NCBI RefSeq assembly: GCF_003946335.1
Contig: NZ_RHNX01000024.1
Span: 1 to 51,997 of the forward strand
Source: Levilactobacillus fujinensis
GTDB lineage: Bacteria > Bacillota > Bacilli > Lactobacillales > Lactobacillaceae
Length of the DNA stretch: 51,997 bases
Direction of reading: 5' to 3'
The notes below the pieces were generated by a model, which saw nothing but the letters and a program-made list of their open reading frames with translations, was not told where the DNA came from and made no database searches. The position numbers and the translations under genes were made by a program. Positions 39,934-48,067 of the stretch are shown piece by piece (position 1 is the first letter of the stretch; every line of letters starts with the position of its first letter).

Positions 39934-40746
39934 ATGAGAAGCAAGCGCACGTTTCGAAGCTTTTGGTTGATTTTAGGGGCTATCTTCTTACTTTGCTTGC
40001 CCGGATTTATTTGGCGTCCCCATCAGGAAGCCCATGTCCGCGCGAATTATCGTAGTATGTTTGCGCCGGTATTTCTGGTGCCGGGGTCTAGTGCGACGCA
40101 GAATCGTTTCAACGCACTGGTCAAAGAACTGAATAAGGAGTCGGGGACGAAGCATAGTCTCTTACGTGTTGAAGTGATGACGGATGGTACGCTGAAATAT
40201 TCGGGAACCGTCCGCCAAGATGATATGCGTCCGTATATCGTTGTGGGCTTTGAGAACCGTCACGATGGCACTGAGAATATTGAGAATCAGGCCAAATGGT
40301 TTGGCATTGCCTTTCGTGCACTACAGAAGACGTATGGATTTAATCACTTTTCGGCGATGGGGCATTCAAATGGCGGTTTGGTTTTGACACTGTTCATGGA
40401 AGACGAGTTGGCCGCAACCCACGTCCATGCTGACCGGTTGTTAACGATTGCTTCACCGTTTAATTTGGAGGAGCAGAATCCAACGGTGAATACGCCATTA
40501 TTCAATCGGCTGCGTGCCAACCGTAAGCACTTGCCCAAGCAGTTGGTCGTATACTCGATTGCGGGCAGTAAGACTTACACGGGAGATGGCATCGTGCCAT
40601 TTGACAGTGTCAATCGGGGCAAGTATATTTTCCAAAAGCAGGTGAAGAGTTTTACGCAGATGACGGTCACGGGGGCGAATGCTAATCACGCCAACCTTCC
40701 GGAAAATCAGCAGATCGTCAGCTTGATTCAACAGTATTTACTTTGA
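39934..40746 (+). CDS. DUF915-type alpha/beta hydrolase, membrane-anchored or secreted
   Basis: 270 residues from ATG after AAGGGGTGAG. An N-terminal hydrophobic segment (FWLILGAIFLLCLPGFIW) acts as signal or anchor. The hydrolase fold starts at FAPVFLVPGSSATQNRF (oxyanion strand); the nucleophile elbow is FSAMGHSNGGL (Ser at about 144). A Asp/His pair is likely in GDGIVPFDS and NANHANLPE. Substrate unknown, possibly a lipid or ester outside the cell. It follows the EIIC-like gene directly. Confidence 0.85.
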   Translation: MRSKRTFRSFWLILGAIFLLCLPGFIWRPHQEAHVRANYRSMFAPVFLVPGSSATQNRFNALVKELNKESGTKHSLLRVEVMTDGTLKYSGTVRQDDMRPYIVVGFENRHDGTENIENQAKWFGIAFRALQKTYGFNHFSAMGHSNGGLVLTLFMEDELAATHVHADRLLTIASPFNLEEQNPTVNTPLFNRLRANRKHLPKQLVVYSIAGSKTYTGDGIVPFDSVNRGKYIFQKQVKSFTQMTVTGANANHANLPENQQIVSLIQQYLL

Positions 40747-40867
40747 AACAAGGGCGTGGTGTCCGTCTAAATTGATGCCGTAAACTTGGCATAACTATCC
40801 CGGAAACACTGTTTATTTCGGTAGCAGTTACGTGTAAACTAGACAGTGAAACGGAGGTCAATGACGA

Positions 40868-41683
40868 ATGATTAAGATGATTGCGCTCGACCTAGATGAA
40901 ACTTTGCTCAACACGGACAAGACTATCAGTGAGGCCAACGCAGCTGCACTACGACAGTTGCACACAGCGGGGATTAAAGTGGTGCTGTGTACTGGACGAC
41001 CAATCAACGCCATCTGGGGGTATCTAGAGCAGCTGGGACTAACGACCACGGAGGATTACACGATTACGTTTAACGGGGCGTTAGTGATTCAAAATACGAC
41101 CAAGGAAGCCTTAGCTCAGAGCGGCTTGAGCCGTAACGATTTCAAGCCACTCCATGCATTCGCGACGGCGCATAGCTATCCGCTAGATGTACTGGATTTC
41201 GATCAGGTTTACCCAGTTGCGGATCTCGCTAAGTCGGAGTATCAACAAATGTTGAAGGCCCCAATGACGTTTACGCCAACGGCCTTTAATGACTTACCGG
41301 ATCACTTGTTCAGTAAGGCTGTTATGGCGACAACACCGGCAGTCTTGGACGATGTGGTGGCAAACTTAACGCCGGCGCTACGTGAGCAGTATCACGTGGT
41401 ACGCTCGCAGCCCAAGATTTTGGAATTCTTGGCCGCTGATATGGATAAGGCGGTTGGGTTAGGCCAACTGTTAACACACTTCGGCTGGGATTTTAGTAAT
41501 CTAATGGCTTTTGGCGATGCGGAAAATGATTTGGGGATGATCAAGGCCGCTGGTGATGGGGTTGCCATGTTAAATGGGCAACCAGAAGTTAAGCAGGCAG
41601 CCAATCACATTACCCCGAAGAGTAATAATGAGGCCGGTATCGCGGCTTATCTGGAACAGGTGTTTACGGAACTTAAAGATTAA
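40868..41683 (+). CDS. HAD-superfamily (Cof-type, IIB) sugar-phosphatase-like protein
   Basis: 271 residues. Motif I IALDLDETLLNTDKT (about 5-19), motif II VVLCTGRP, lysine in DKAVGLGQLL and motif IV FGDAENDLGMI are intact. It is more canonical (YidA-like) than the HAD protein at 37764; the two are paralogues. It is a single gene with weak promoter signals. Confidence 0.9.
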   Translation: MIKMIALDLDETLLNTDKTISEANAAALRQLHTAGIKVVLCTGRPINAIWGYLEQLGLTTTEDYTITFNGALVIQNTTKEALAQSGLSRNDFKPLHAFATAHSYPLDVLDFDQVYPVADLAKSEYQQMLKAPMTFTPTAFNDLPDHLFSKAVMATTPAVLDDVVANLTPALREQYHVVRSQPKILEFLAADMDKAVGLGQLLTHFGWDFSNLMAFGDAENDLGMIKAAGDGVAMLNGQPEVKQAANHITPKSNNEAGIAAYLEQVFTELKD

Positions 41684-41778
41684 CCTGTGCATGTTGCTTG
41701 TGTTTGGAAGAACGCTATGGCAGTATGTAAACAGATGAGTGGATGAATTAAGGAAAGATTTGAAGGAGGATTTTTGGT

Positions 41779-42441
41779 ATGAAGCGTTTTTGGATTAAGT
41801 TAGGGTTAGTGGTCATGGCTGTAGGAACTTTAGGTGGCGTGGTATCACCAAGTGTTGCCAGTGCCAAGACGAAAGCAAAGCCAACTTTTACGAATACCGA
41901 TTTAAAGCGTTATTACAAGAGTGATAAATCAAAGACAGCCTTTTATTTTAAGACCTACAAGACGACTGGTAAGAAGACCGGTCAGATGTTGATTCTTGGC
42001 GACTTTGGCGCAACGCCTAACGTGAAGTACGGGGTACCAACGTCCATCAAGCTCAGCAAGAACAAGCGCACGTTAACCACCAAGTACAAGCTGATCAAGT
42101 TTACGACGACCGATGGCAAGACAACGACGTCATTGACCAAGACCGTTTACACGTTCAAACTAACCAAGAAGACCAGCACGACCTTTACGACCAAACTTAC
42201 GGGGAGCAAGGCTAGTCGGCGTTTAGGCACGACCGGAACGACTTACACGTATACTAAGGTTAAGAAGAGTCCAGCCGCAGCTTACGCTAAGAAGTACGTT
42301 AAGCCAACGTTGTACAAACAATACTTGAAGGCCTTTGAAGATTCTGGTGCCTTAACTGTAGAACAACAAGAAGAATACGCAACGAAGTACGCAGACCAAG
42401 GTGTCACCACCATGGTCAACAACTTCAACTACAAATCTTAA
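41779..42441 (+). CDS. Secreted Thr/Lys-rich protein of unknown function (220 aa)
   Basis: ATG after AAGGAGGA. The signal peptide MKRFWIKLGLVVMAVGTLGG ends at SVASA-KT (cleavage after about residue 29). The mature part is strikingly rich in Thr and Lys (LTTKYKLIKFTTTDGKTTTS and FKLTKKTSTTFTTKLTG), then a helical C-terminal region (YKQYLKAFEDSGALTVEQQ). The high positive charge suggests attachment to teichoic acids or other wall polymers; there is no sorting motif. It ends at a strong terminator. Confidence 0.8.
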   Translation: MKRFWIKLGLVVMAVGTLGGVVSPSVASAKTKAKPTFTNTDLKRYYKSDKSKTAFYFKTYKTTGKKTGQMLILGDFGATPNVKYGVPTSIKLSKNKRTLTTKYKLIKFTTTDGKTTTSLTKTVYTFKLTKKTSTTFTTKLTGSKASRRLGTTGTTYTYTKVKKSPAAAYAKKYVKPTLYKQYLKAFEDSGALTVEQQEEYATKYADQGVTTMVNNFNYKS

Positions 42442-42452
42442 TGAGACAATCG

Positions 42453-42492
42453 AAAAAAGTGTCGCCACGGTTATCGTGGCGACGCTTTTTTG
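42453..42492 (+). terminator. Terminator of the secreted protein gene
   Basis: GTGTCGCCACG-GTTAT-CGTGGCGACGC stem (about 10 bp) with six T after it. Confidence 0.9.
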
Positions 42493-42503
42493 CTTGTTCC
42501 TAA

Positions 42504-42685
42504 GGGTTGAAAACCAAAATATTTACCTTGTTCTTGTGACCGTAGAAATTGTCATCACTAAATTAGAGATAACGGCCGTACGCCAGCTGTCAGAGATTCT
42601 GCTTGCCGTGGGGACGTCCCCAGTCAAAGAAGAGGTTTTCGGTTTACCGGAAAGCCGCCCAAATCATGCGTCCCCAAGGGCGTTG
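42504..42685 (+). repeat. Dispersed intergenic repeat, family A copy 2
   Basis: It opens GGGTTGAAAACCAAAAT and shares TCTTGTGAC, ATTGTCATCACTAAATTAG and GGCCGTACGCC blocks with the other copies. The right part GTGGGGACGT...GCGTCCCC pairs, as does the inner GGTTTTC / GAAAGCC. Confidence 0.75.
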
Positions 42686-42704
42686 TAATGCAGTCGAATT
42701 TGAA

Positions 42705-43052
42705 CTAACTCGCAAAGATTCGAATGGCACGGTAAATGTTATACAGATAGAGGCCCACACCGATCAAGACGAGTAGGGCAGTGATCAGGAAGCCCCCGCC
42801 AACCAATAGCCGACTATTGACGCCGGTGAAGATAGACATGCCTCCTAGTCCCAGCATTAGGACAATAAAGCTGATAAAGGGAAGCAGTTGGAGGACCAGC
42901 GCGTGGCGGGCCGATCGTCGAATATCTGGTGCCAGCGGCGTGAAGGCACTAATAATTAGAACTAGCAAAGGGAAGCCAACCGGCATGAAGATAACGCTAA
43001 GATAATTAAGACCGTTGATGACGCGGTGTTCGGGTTGAATGATGGGTTGCAA
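42705..43052 (-). CDS. DUF4870-like membrane protein
   Basis: 115 residues, started at TTG 8 nt after GGAGG; the GTG at 43061 overlaps the site. Three or four spans; the pattern NGLNYLSVIFMPVGFPLLVLII then SARHALVLQLLPFI, with the charged RRSARHA turn, is typical of DUF4870 proteins. The function is unknown. Single gene, ending in family A repeat copy 2 downstream. Confidence 0.75.
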   Translation of the reverse strand: MQPIIQPEHRVINGLNYLSVIFMPVGFPLLVLIISAFTPLAPDIRRSARHALVLQLLPFISFIVLMLGLGGMSIFTGVNSRLLVGGGFLITALLVLIGVGLYLYNIYRAIRIFAS

Positions 43053-43136
43053 GGCAGCCACCTCCGTTTCGTTTGAGATTGTCCCTATAGTTTAGGGGAT
43101 TTTCCAATCAGAGTAAAGTCTTTCGACCAGACCATA

Positions 43137-43172
43137 CAAAAAAGACGTCCGCTAGGCGAGCGTCTTTTTGGC
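43137..43172. terminator. Terminator of the nucleoside hydrolase gene
   Basis: AAAAAGACG with inner CGC/GCG pairs and CGTCTTTTT, T tracts in both directions. A second stem, ACCGCT...AGCGGT, lies at about 43202-43239 nearer to the gene. Confidence 0.75.
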
Positions 43173-43264
43173 AGACATAAATCGTTTTACCACCACGGAT
43201 TAACCGCTGTCCCATCATCAGGGTGGGGCTAGCGGTCAATCAGGGGATATCATGTCGATCTAGT

Positions 43265-44224
43265 CTATTTGTTAGCTTTGAACAGAGCAGTTAAGTAGTT
43301 CATGAAGACCTTCAGGTAACGGTCCTTGTCAACCATAACGGCAACCTTAACATTTGTAGGTTCGTTCAGACGGTTATCGTCACCGATAGTCCGGCCGTAG
43401 GTTTCCTTGTTGTAGTTAACCACCATGTTCAAGTCAATCGTGGTAACGAAGCTAGGGTCCAGAGCAACCCCGACAGCTAGTGGGTCATGCAAAGCACAGC
43501 CACCCAAGTTGTCGTTGAATTGCTTGTAAGCTTCAATGTAGTAGTCAACGATGTCGGCAAATTTTTCACCGGCAACCGTGCCTAAGTCACGCCATTGCTG
43601 GGTTTCCTTCTTAGTTAAGAGGGTCCGCAGCGTTACATCCAACCCAACCATGGTTGAGTGAAGTGGACTAGTTAAAACGGCGTTAGCAGCTTCGGCATCT
43701 TGGTTGATGTTGGCTTCAGCGTAAGCAGTAACGTTACCAGGCATGGTCAAAGCACCACCCATGAAGGTCATATTACCGATCTCTTGGGCAATTTCTGGTG
43801 CTTTCTTTAAAGCGGCAGCCAAGTTGGTCATTGGACCAGTTGGTACCAAAGTCAGGTCCTTACCGTACTTATGTGCAGCGTCGATAATGAAATCAACACC
43901 GGATTCTTTTTCGATTGCACGGGTTGGGTCTGGTAATTCAACTTCACCGATACCATTTTGGCCGTGAATGTTTGCACTAACTTCCATACGGTCGAAGTGA
44001 TCTGAAGTTGATGAATGACTTTCACCTAAGTATACTGGAATGTCGGTATGACCCAATAATTCCAAAATCTTCAATGCGTTTTGGCCACCGGCTTCAACGA
44101 CAACGTTGCCGTAAGAGCCAACGATCCCGATCAAGTCAACATCAGGAGCACCTAATGCGTAAGCGATTGCAAGAGAATCGTCAATACCAGTATCTAAGTC
44201 CAAAATCATTTTGCGTTTTGCCAT
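43265..44224 (-). CDS. Ribonucleoside hydrolase (IU-NH family)
   Basis: 319 residues. The calcium-binding signature LDLDTGIDDSLAI (D-x-D-x-G-x-D-D, about residues 8-20) and the later GCALHDPLAV with the metal-linked Asp are intact, as is VPTGPMTNLA. It splits nucleosides to ribose and base in the cytoplasm. It is a single gene; the promoter has a palindromic operator in its spacer, pointing to a dedicated repressor. Confidence 0.93.
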   Translation of the reverse strand: MAKRKMILDLDTGIDDSLAIAYALGAPDVDLIGIVGSYGNVVVEAGGQNALKILELLGHTDIPVYLGESHSSTSDHFDRMEVSANIHGQNGIGEVELPDPTRAIEKESGVDFIIDAAHKYGKDLTLVPTGPMTNLAAALKKAPEIAQEIGNMTFMGGALTMPGNVTAYAEANINQDAEAANAVLTSPLHSTMVGLDVTLRTLLTKKETQQWRDLGTVAGEKFADIVDYYIEAYKQFNDNLGGCALHDPLAVGVALDPSFVTTIDLNMVVNYNKETYGRTIGDDNRLNEPTNVKVAVMVDKDRYLKVFMNYLTALFKANK

Positions 44225-44274
44225 GATATATTGTCTCCCCTTTGATTCTTATTTAAGCTATAAAGCCTACTCTA

Positions 44275-44303
44275 ACTATAATGTAACTGGTTACATTTGG
44301 CAA
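44275..44303 (-). promoter_or_regulatory. Promoter with palindromic operator in its spacer
   Basis: On the minus strand TTGCCA and TATAGT are spaced by 17 bp. That spacer (44281-44297) is almost entirely the palindrome ATGTAAC-CA-GTTACAT. Binding there would block RNA polymerase, so it is a likely repressor site for the nucleoside hydrolase. Confidence 0.75.
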
Positions 44304-44812
44304 GCTCACTCGCACACCAAGTTGAAGCTGACCCGACTTCAAGGTAAGATAGGGGACAGGTTTAACCGGTTTTAACGGGTATTGTGGGCGTATCATCAAT
44401 TATAAAAAAATAATTGCTCACGCTGGCTATGCTGAAGGCCAAGCGAAAAAACGGGCTTAATTAGGACTGAAGGGTCAAAAGTAGAGTCACAGTTAGACCA
44501 CGATGCCAGTGAATCGACTTGTTCATCACTGTACTTGGCGGTGATGTCGCAATTAGGGATGAGAAAGGTTTAGTCGGTAAAGTGGCTAGTTTGGATTGAT
44601 TCAGGACACGGTCGTTTTGAACTAGATAGAGGATGGAACCGTGTGCGGGCGCTTTGCAACATTGAAAATATAGCAAGCACACCCACTGACTGAGTAGAAC
44701 GACGTGCCTGAACCCATATCTACCGCACCTCGGCTTACTTGGATATCTTGGGGAGCATAGGTCATGTCGTTAGACCCCTAAAAATTAAGAGACACGAAGG
44801 GAGATTAAGGTA
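44304..44812. other. Intergenic region with a family B repeat fragment
   Basis: No supported gene. 44690-44742 (CTGAGTAGAACGACGT to CGGCTTACTTGG) matches the right part of the family B copy at 24625-24682. A short plus-strand stretch at about 44402-44460, reading YKKIIAHAGYAEGQAKKRA, looks like the tail of a lost gene. A 73-codon minus frame is judged chance. Confidence 0.45.
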
Positions 44813-45856
44813 ATGGCCGAAAAAGAGACCGTGAAGCCGTTCAAACGACGGTTTCAATACCATAATCATTTATTAGATGATGCAACAAAGGAAATGAACG
44901 AATGGACCGGGGAGAATAAAGTTGTTGAAATTCACTTGTTCTCCATGTTCACGGAAGTTTTTAAACCGCATGACCGTGACGATGCCGAGGCCTTATTCAT
45001 TGTTGGCACCAAAGAAACCACGCCCTCGCTGGAAGCCGTTTCGGCGGCCCCGGTGAAGCCCTGGTTGTTTTCGCGCGTCTTTGCGTTGCTGGGAGCTAGT
45101 TTTGTTTTACTGGCCATGCTGTTTTTGGTCTTCCGTAGCAACAATGCGGTGCCCGGCATGATTTTTATTGGCTCGTTGACCGTGCCGTTTTCGCTACTGA
45201 TCATGTTTTTTGAAATCAACGTTTTTCGTAATATCTCAGTCTATCAGTTGATGACGGTCTTTCTGGTCGGGGGAATTCTTTCCCTGGTTGCGACGATGAT
45301 TCTGTATTCGCTGATTCCATCGGGAAACGGTACGTCGTGGGAGTCAGCCTTGATTGTGGGGTTCATCGAAGAGACCGCTAAGATGTTGGTAATTGCGGCC
45401 TTCATTAATCGATTCCATCTCAACTACATTTTTAACGGCCTACTCGTGGGAGCGGCCATCGGCGCTGGGTTTGCGGTCTTTGAGACAGCTGGTTACACGG
45501 GGCAGTATGGCCTGGTCACGTTACTGATGCGCAGCTGGCAATCGATTGGGACCCATACCATCTGGTCGGCCATTATGGGAGCGGCCATTATTTTAGCCAA
45601 AGAGGGACATCAACCAGTGACCGGGAGCAACATGGTCAAGCCGAAATTTCTGCGCTTCTATTTACTGGCGATTGCCTTGCATGCTATCTGGGACTGGAAC
45701 GCGCCATTTGCACTATTAAATATTCTCTACTTGCAGCAGTGGCTGCTGATTACTACCGGCTGGGTCGCTATTTTCGTTCTGATCAATGCCGGGTTACGTG
45801 AAGCCCGGACGTTACAGGGCCAGCGAATTCTGAAGCGTACTCAGCTGGGCGGATAG
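44813..45856 (+). CDS. PrsW-type intramembrane metalloprotease
   Basis: 347 residues. A hydrophilic N-terminus of about 85 residues is followed by about eight spans. The three PrsW/CAAX-like motifs are present: FIEETAKML (EE-x-x-K, about residue 185), GFAVFETAGY (F-x-x-x-E, about 222) and LHAIWDWNAPF (H-x-x-W-D, about 287). PrsW cleaves anti-sigma factors in Bacillus; the target here is unknown and no sigma/anti-sigma pair is in the window. The 3' end overlaps the convergent hydrolase gene by 16 bp. Confidence 0.85.
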   Translation: MAEKETVKPFKRRFQYHNHLLDDATKEMNEWTGENKVVEIHLFSMFTEVFKPHDRDDAEALFIVGTKETTPSLEAVSAAPVKPWLFSRVFALLGASFVLLAMLFLVFRSNNAVPGMIFIGSLTVPFSLLIMFFEINVFRNISVYQLMTVFLVGGILSLVATMILYSLIPSGNGTSWESALIVGFIEETAKMLVIAAFINRFHLNYIFNGLLVGAAIGAGFAVFETAGYTGQYGLVTLLMRSWQSIGTHTIWSAIMGAAIILAKEGHQPVTGSNMVKPKFLRFYLLAIALHAIWDWNAPFALLNILYLQQWLLITTGWVAIFVLINAGLREARTLQGQRILKRTQLGG

Positions 45857-46596
45857 AGATACCGAATCACTTTGACGTCGAGTTGCGGATTTTCATGTAA
45901 TAGCGAGTGTTGTGTTTGCCAAATGGGTCCACGGAACTCTTCATAACGATAACTTCCGACATGACCGGCGACCAAATGACGAAGTGGTGTGACCGTATTG
46001 GCGGGAACCTCGCTGTCATTGCCCACCGATCCAATTTCACCGGCTAGATTAAGAATGTGGAGTTGCGGGTAGTGGTACTTTAGCGGCTGACGTCCTGGAA
46101 AATCGGCGCCAATGCAGACCAATCGGTTGACCGTTACGGAAGCTTGAGGCCGATGATTCAGATAATCATAGGCAATTGTGCCACCTGAGGAATGGCCGAC
46201 GAAGTTAACGTGGGTGATGCCGTAGTGGTCGTGAAGTTGATTGAGTACGGTGATCAGTTGACGCGACTGGCGCATGGCGTGCGTGTTATCCTTAAAAATA
46301 ATCGGAATCAGCGGATTGGTAGTGATGACGTGGTGCTGTTGCCAAGTGACCCGGCCAGTCTGACTGACCCGCGCGGTGAGTGGAAATGAGGCAAGGTGCG
46401 GTCGATCTAAGCTCAGCACCATACTGCGCATCGAGAGCCAGGCACCACTATTTCCCGGCAGAAAGAGGGTGGCGGTGTGTGTCTGGGGTACGCGAACCTG
46501 ATCCAGGACTTGCCAGCGACTGTGCCACCACCAACCGAGGCCACTTAGGACAATTAAAACTGTTATAAAAACGGTGAGGCCGCGGCGATGTTTCAC
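45841..46596 (-). CDS. DUF915-type alpha/beta hydrolase, second paralogue
   Basis: 251 residues from the GTG 8 nt after AGGAAG (a GTG three codons earlier abuts that site). The N-terminal span is GLTVFITVLIVLSGLGWWW. The hydrolase fold includes TATLFLPGNSGAWLS and the nucleophile elbow FVGHSSGGTIAYDYL (Ser at about 140). It is related to the protein at 39934 and probably acts outside the cell. Its stop lies within the convergent PrsW gene, and its start is only 39 bp from the divergent reductase gene. Confidence 0.82.
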   Translation of the reverse strand: MKHRRGLTVFITVLIVLSGLGWWWHSRWQVLDQVRVPQTHTATLFLPGNSGAWLSMRSMVLSLDRPHLASFPLTARVSQTGRVTWQQHHVITTNPLIPIIFKDNTHAMRQSRQLITVLNQLHDHYGITHVNFVGHSSGGTIAYDYLNHRPQASVTVNRLVCIGADFPGRQPLKYHYPQLHILNLAGEIGSVGNDSEVPANTVTPLRHLVAGHVGSYRYEEFRGPIWQTQHSLLHENPQLDVKVIRYLYPPS

Positions 46597-46635
46597 GGTG
46601 ATCACTTCCTAAAATTTAGAATGGAGTCTTTACTC

Positions 46636-47628
46636 ATGACGGAAAAATACGATATTACCATTGTCGGCGGCGGACCTGCCGGCATGTTTGCGGCTTTTTA
46701 CGCCGGGATGCACAATGCTAAAACACAGGTCGTAGAAAGTCTGGCGGCGCTTGGCGGTCAGGTTAACGCGCTGTATCCAGAAAAAACGATTCTGGATGTA
46801 GCAGGACTGCCCGCCATTAAAGGGCGTGACTTGGTGGCCGCGCAGCAGAAACAGTTGCAGCAATTTCCCTTAACGATTAAGACGGGACAAGCCGTCACCA
46901 ATATTACACCGAATGCGACTGGTTTCACAGTCACCACGGCCAAAGGAACGACCCAGACGCGTGCCGTCATCGTTGCGGTAGGGAACGGCGCCTTTACACC
47001 GCGAAAATTAAATGTGGCTGGCGCGGATGTCTTTACCGGGAAGCAACTCTTTTACAGCGTGCGTGACCTGGAATCGTTTCGTGACCAAGTCGTGATGGTT
47101 GCTGGCGGCGGTGACGCGGCCATTGACCAAGCTTTAATGCTGGAACCAGTTGCGAAGTCAGTGACGTTGCTTCACCGGCGGGCGCAGTTCCGTGGGCTAG
47201 CGCACATGGTTGACCTCCTACACGCCTCGACGGTCAACGTGAAGACGCCATATCTGATTCGTGATCTGCAGGCTACCGGCGACCAACTCGATGTTACCTT
47301 GAAGCCAGTGGGGGTCACGGATGACATGACGCATCAGGTCGTCGACAAATTAGTCGTGAGCTACGGCTTTACCGCCGACCACCACGTCTTGGATGCCTGG
47401 GACGTGGATATGGCGGCGGACCAGCGATTAATTTCCGTGGACAGGACTATGGCCACCAGTGTTGACGGCATTTATGCCATTGGCGATGGGGTCATGTATC
47501 CTGGTAAACAACCGTTGATTGCGACGGGGTATGGTGAGGCACCAATTGCAGTCCAAGCTATCATGAGTAAGTTTTTCCCCGATCGCCGCGGTCCCGTTCA
47601 CAGTACCTCCATTACGACTCAACAATAA
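46636..47628 (+). CDS. Ferredoxin/flavodoxin-NADP+ reductase type 2 (thioredoxin reductase-like)
   Basis: 330 residues from the ATG 9 nt after GGAG; a longer frame was discarded. FAD motif ITIVGGGPAGMFAAFYAG (about 7-24), NADPH motif VMVAGGGDAAIDQAL, and C-terminal YAIGDGVMYPGKQP are intact. There is no CxxC redox pair, separating it from thioredoxin reductase and matching YumC-like enzymes that transfer electrons from NADPH to ferredoxin or flavodoxin. Its promoter must lie in or near the divergent hydrolase gene. Confidence 0.9.
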   Translation: MTEKYDITIVGGGPAGMFAAFYAGMHNAKTQVVESLAALGGQVNALYPEKTILDVAGLPAIKGRDLVAAQQKQLQQFPLTIKTGQAVTNITPNATGFTVTTAKGTTQTRAVIVAVGNGAFTPRKLNVAGADVFTGKQLFYSVRDLESFRDQVVMVAGGGDAAIDQALMLEPVAKSVTLLHRRAQFRGLAHMVDLLHASTVNVKTPYLIRDLQATGDQLDVTLKPVGVTDDMTHQVVDKLVVSYGFTADHHVLDAWDVDMAADQRLISVDRTMATSVDGIYAIGDGVMYPGKQPLIATGYGEAPIAVQAIMSKFFPDRRGPVHSTSITTQQ

Positions 47629-47648
47629 AACAGTTTCGCCCAAACACC

Positions 47649-47697
47649 AAAGAAGCTGACCATTCGACTGAAAGATCGAACGGCCAGCTTCTTTAGC
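47649..47697 (+). terminator. Terminator of the reductase gene
   Basis: AAAGAAGCTGACC.TTCG pairs with CGAA.GGCCAGCTTCTTT as a long stem ending in T-rich sequence. Confidence 0.8.
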
Positions 47698-47703
47698 TGA
47701 TAC

Positions 47704-47860
47704 TGAGGTTGAAAGTCTCAAAACACACATTATGACTGTTGTCACAACGATACTGGGCCTAAAATTAGGCAGTGTTGTCCAACCATCGCCATACCGGCTA
47801 GCAGATATGGGCTGACGTAGTTGGTCTGAGGCAACATGAATCATGCCGCTAGGAACGCTG
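47704..47860 (+). repeat. Dispersed intergenic repeat, family B copy
   Basis: GAGGTTGAAAGTC, CATTATGACTGTTG, ACAACGATACTGGG, CTAAAATTAGGCA, and CATCGCCATACCGG occur in the same order as in the copy at 35455. The first 13 bases also match family A, suggesting the two families share a head. Confidence 0.7.
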
Positions 47861-47917
47861 CTGAATTATGCTTAAACTTTAGCAGCCACTTGGGATTCAG
47901 TGATTGGACTTGACGCG

Positions 47918-48015
47918 CACAATCAGAGCCGGAGTGCGGCTGTTTTCACTGGTTTAGCCGTGATAAATCCTACTGTCGCAAGAGTAAGATGAATACTTTT
48001 GGCTTTCAACCTTCA
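47918..48015 (-). repeat. Dispersed intergenic repeat, family A copy (inverted)
   Basis: On the minus strand GAAGGTTGAAAGCCAAAA, TTACTCTTGCGACA, TTTATCACGGCTAAA and AGTGAAAACAGCCGCACTCC match the copy at 51715 almost base for base, then diverge with CTCTGATTGTGCGCGTCAAG. The same tail occurs as fragments at 4621, 11490 and 11665. Confidence 0.8.
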
Positions 48016-48024
48016 GTCAGAACT

Positions 48025-48061
48025 AAAAAATCCGCCCAGCAAACTAGCTAGGCGGATTTTA
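48025..48061 (-). terminator. Terminator of the LTA synthase gene
   Basis: On the minus strand AAAATCCGCCTAGC / GCTGGGCGGATTTTTT form a stem with T tract, 7 nt after the stop. Confidence 0.9.
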
Positions 48062-48067
48062 AACGTG

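Noticed and set aside
37764-40746. Idea that the orphan EIIC marks a complete PTS sugar operon
   Set aside because: No EIIA, EIIB or PTS regulator is found within the flanking genes.
44461-44682. A 73-codon minus-strand frame rich in Cys and Ser
   Set aside because: No ribosome binding site or recognisable motif; composition looks random and it adjoins a repeat fragment.
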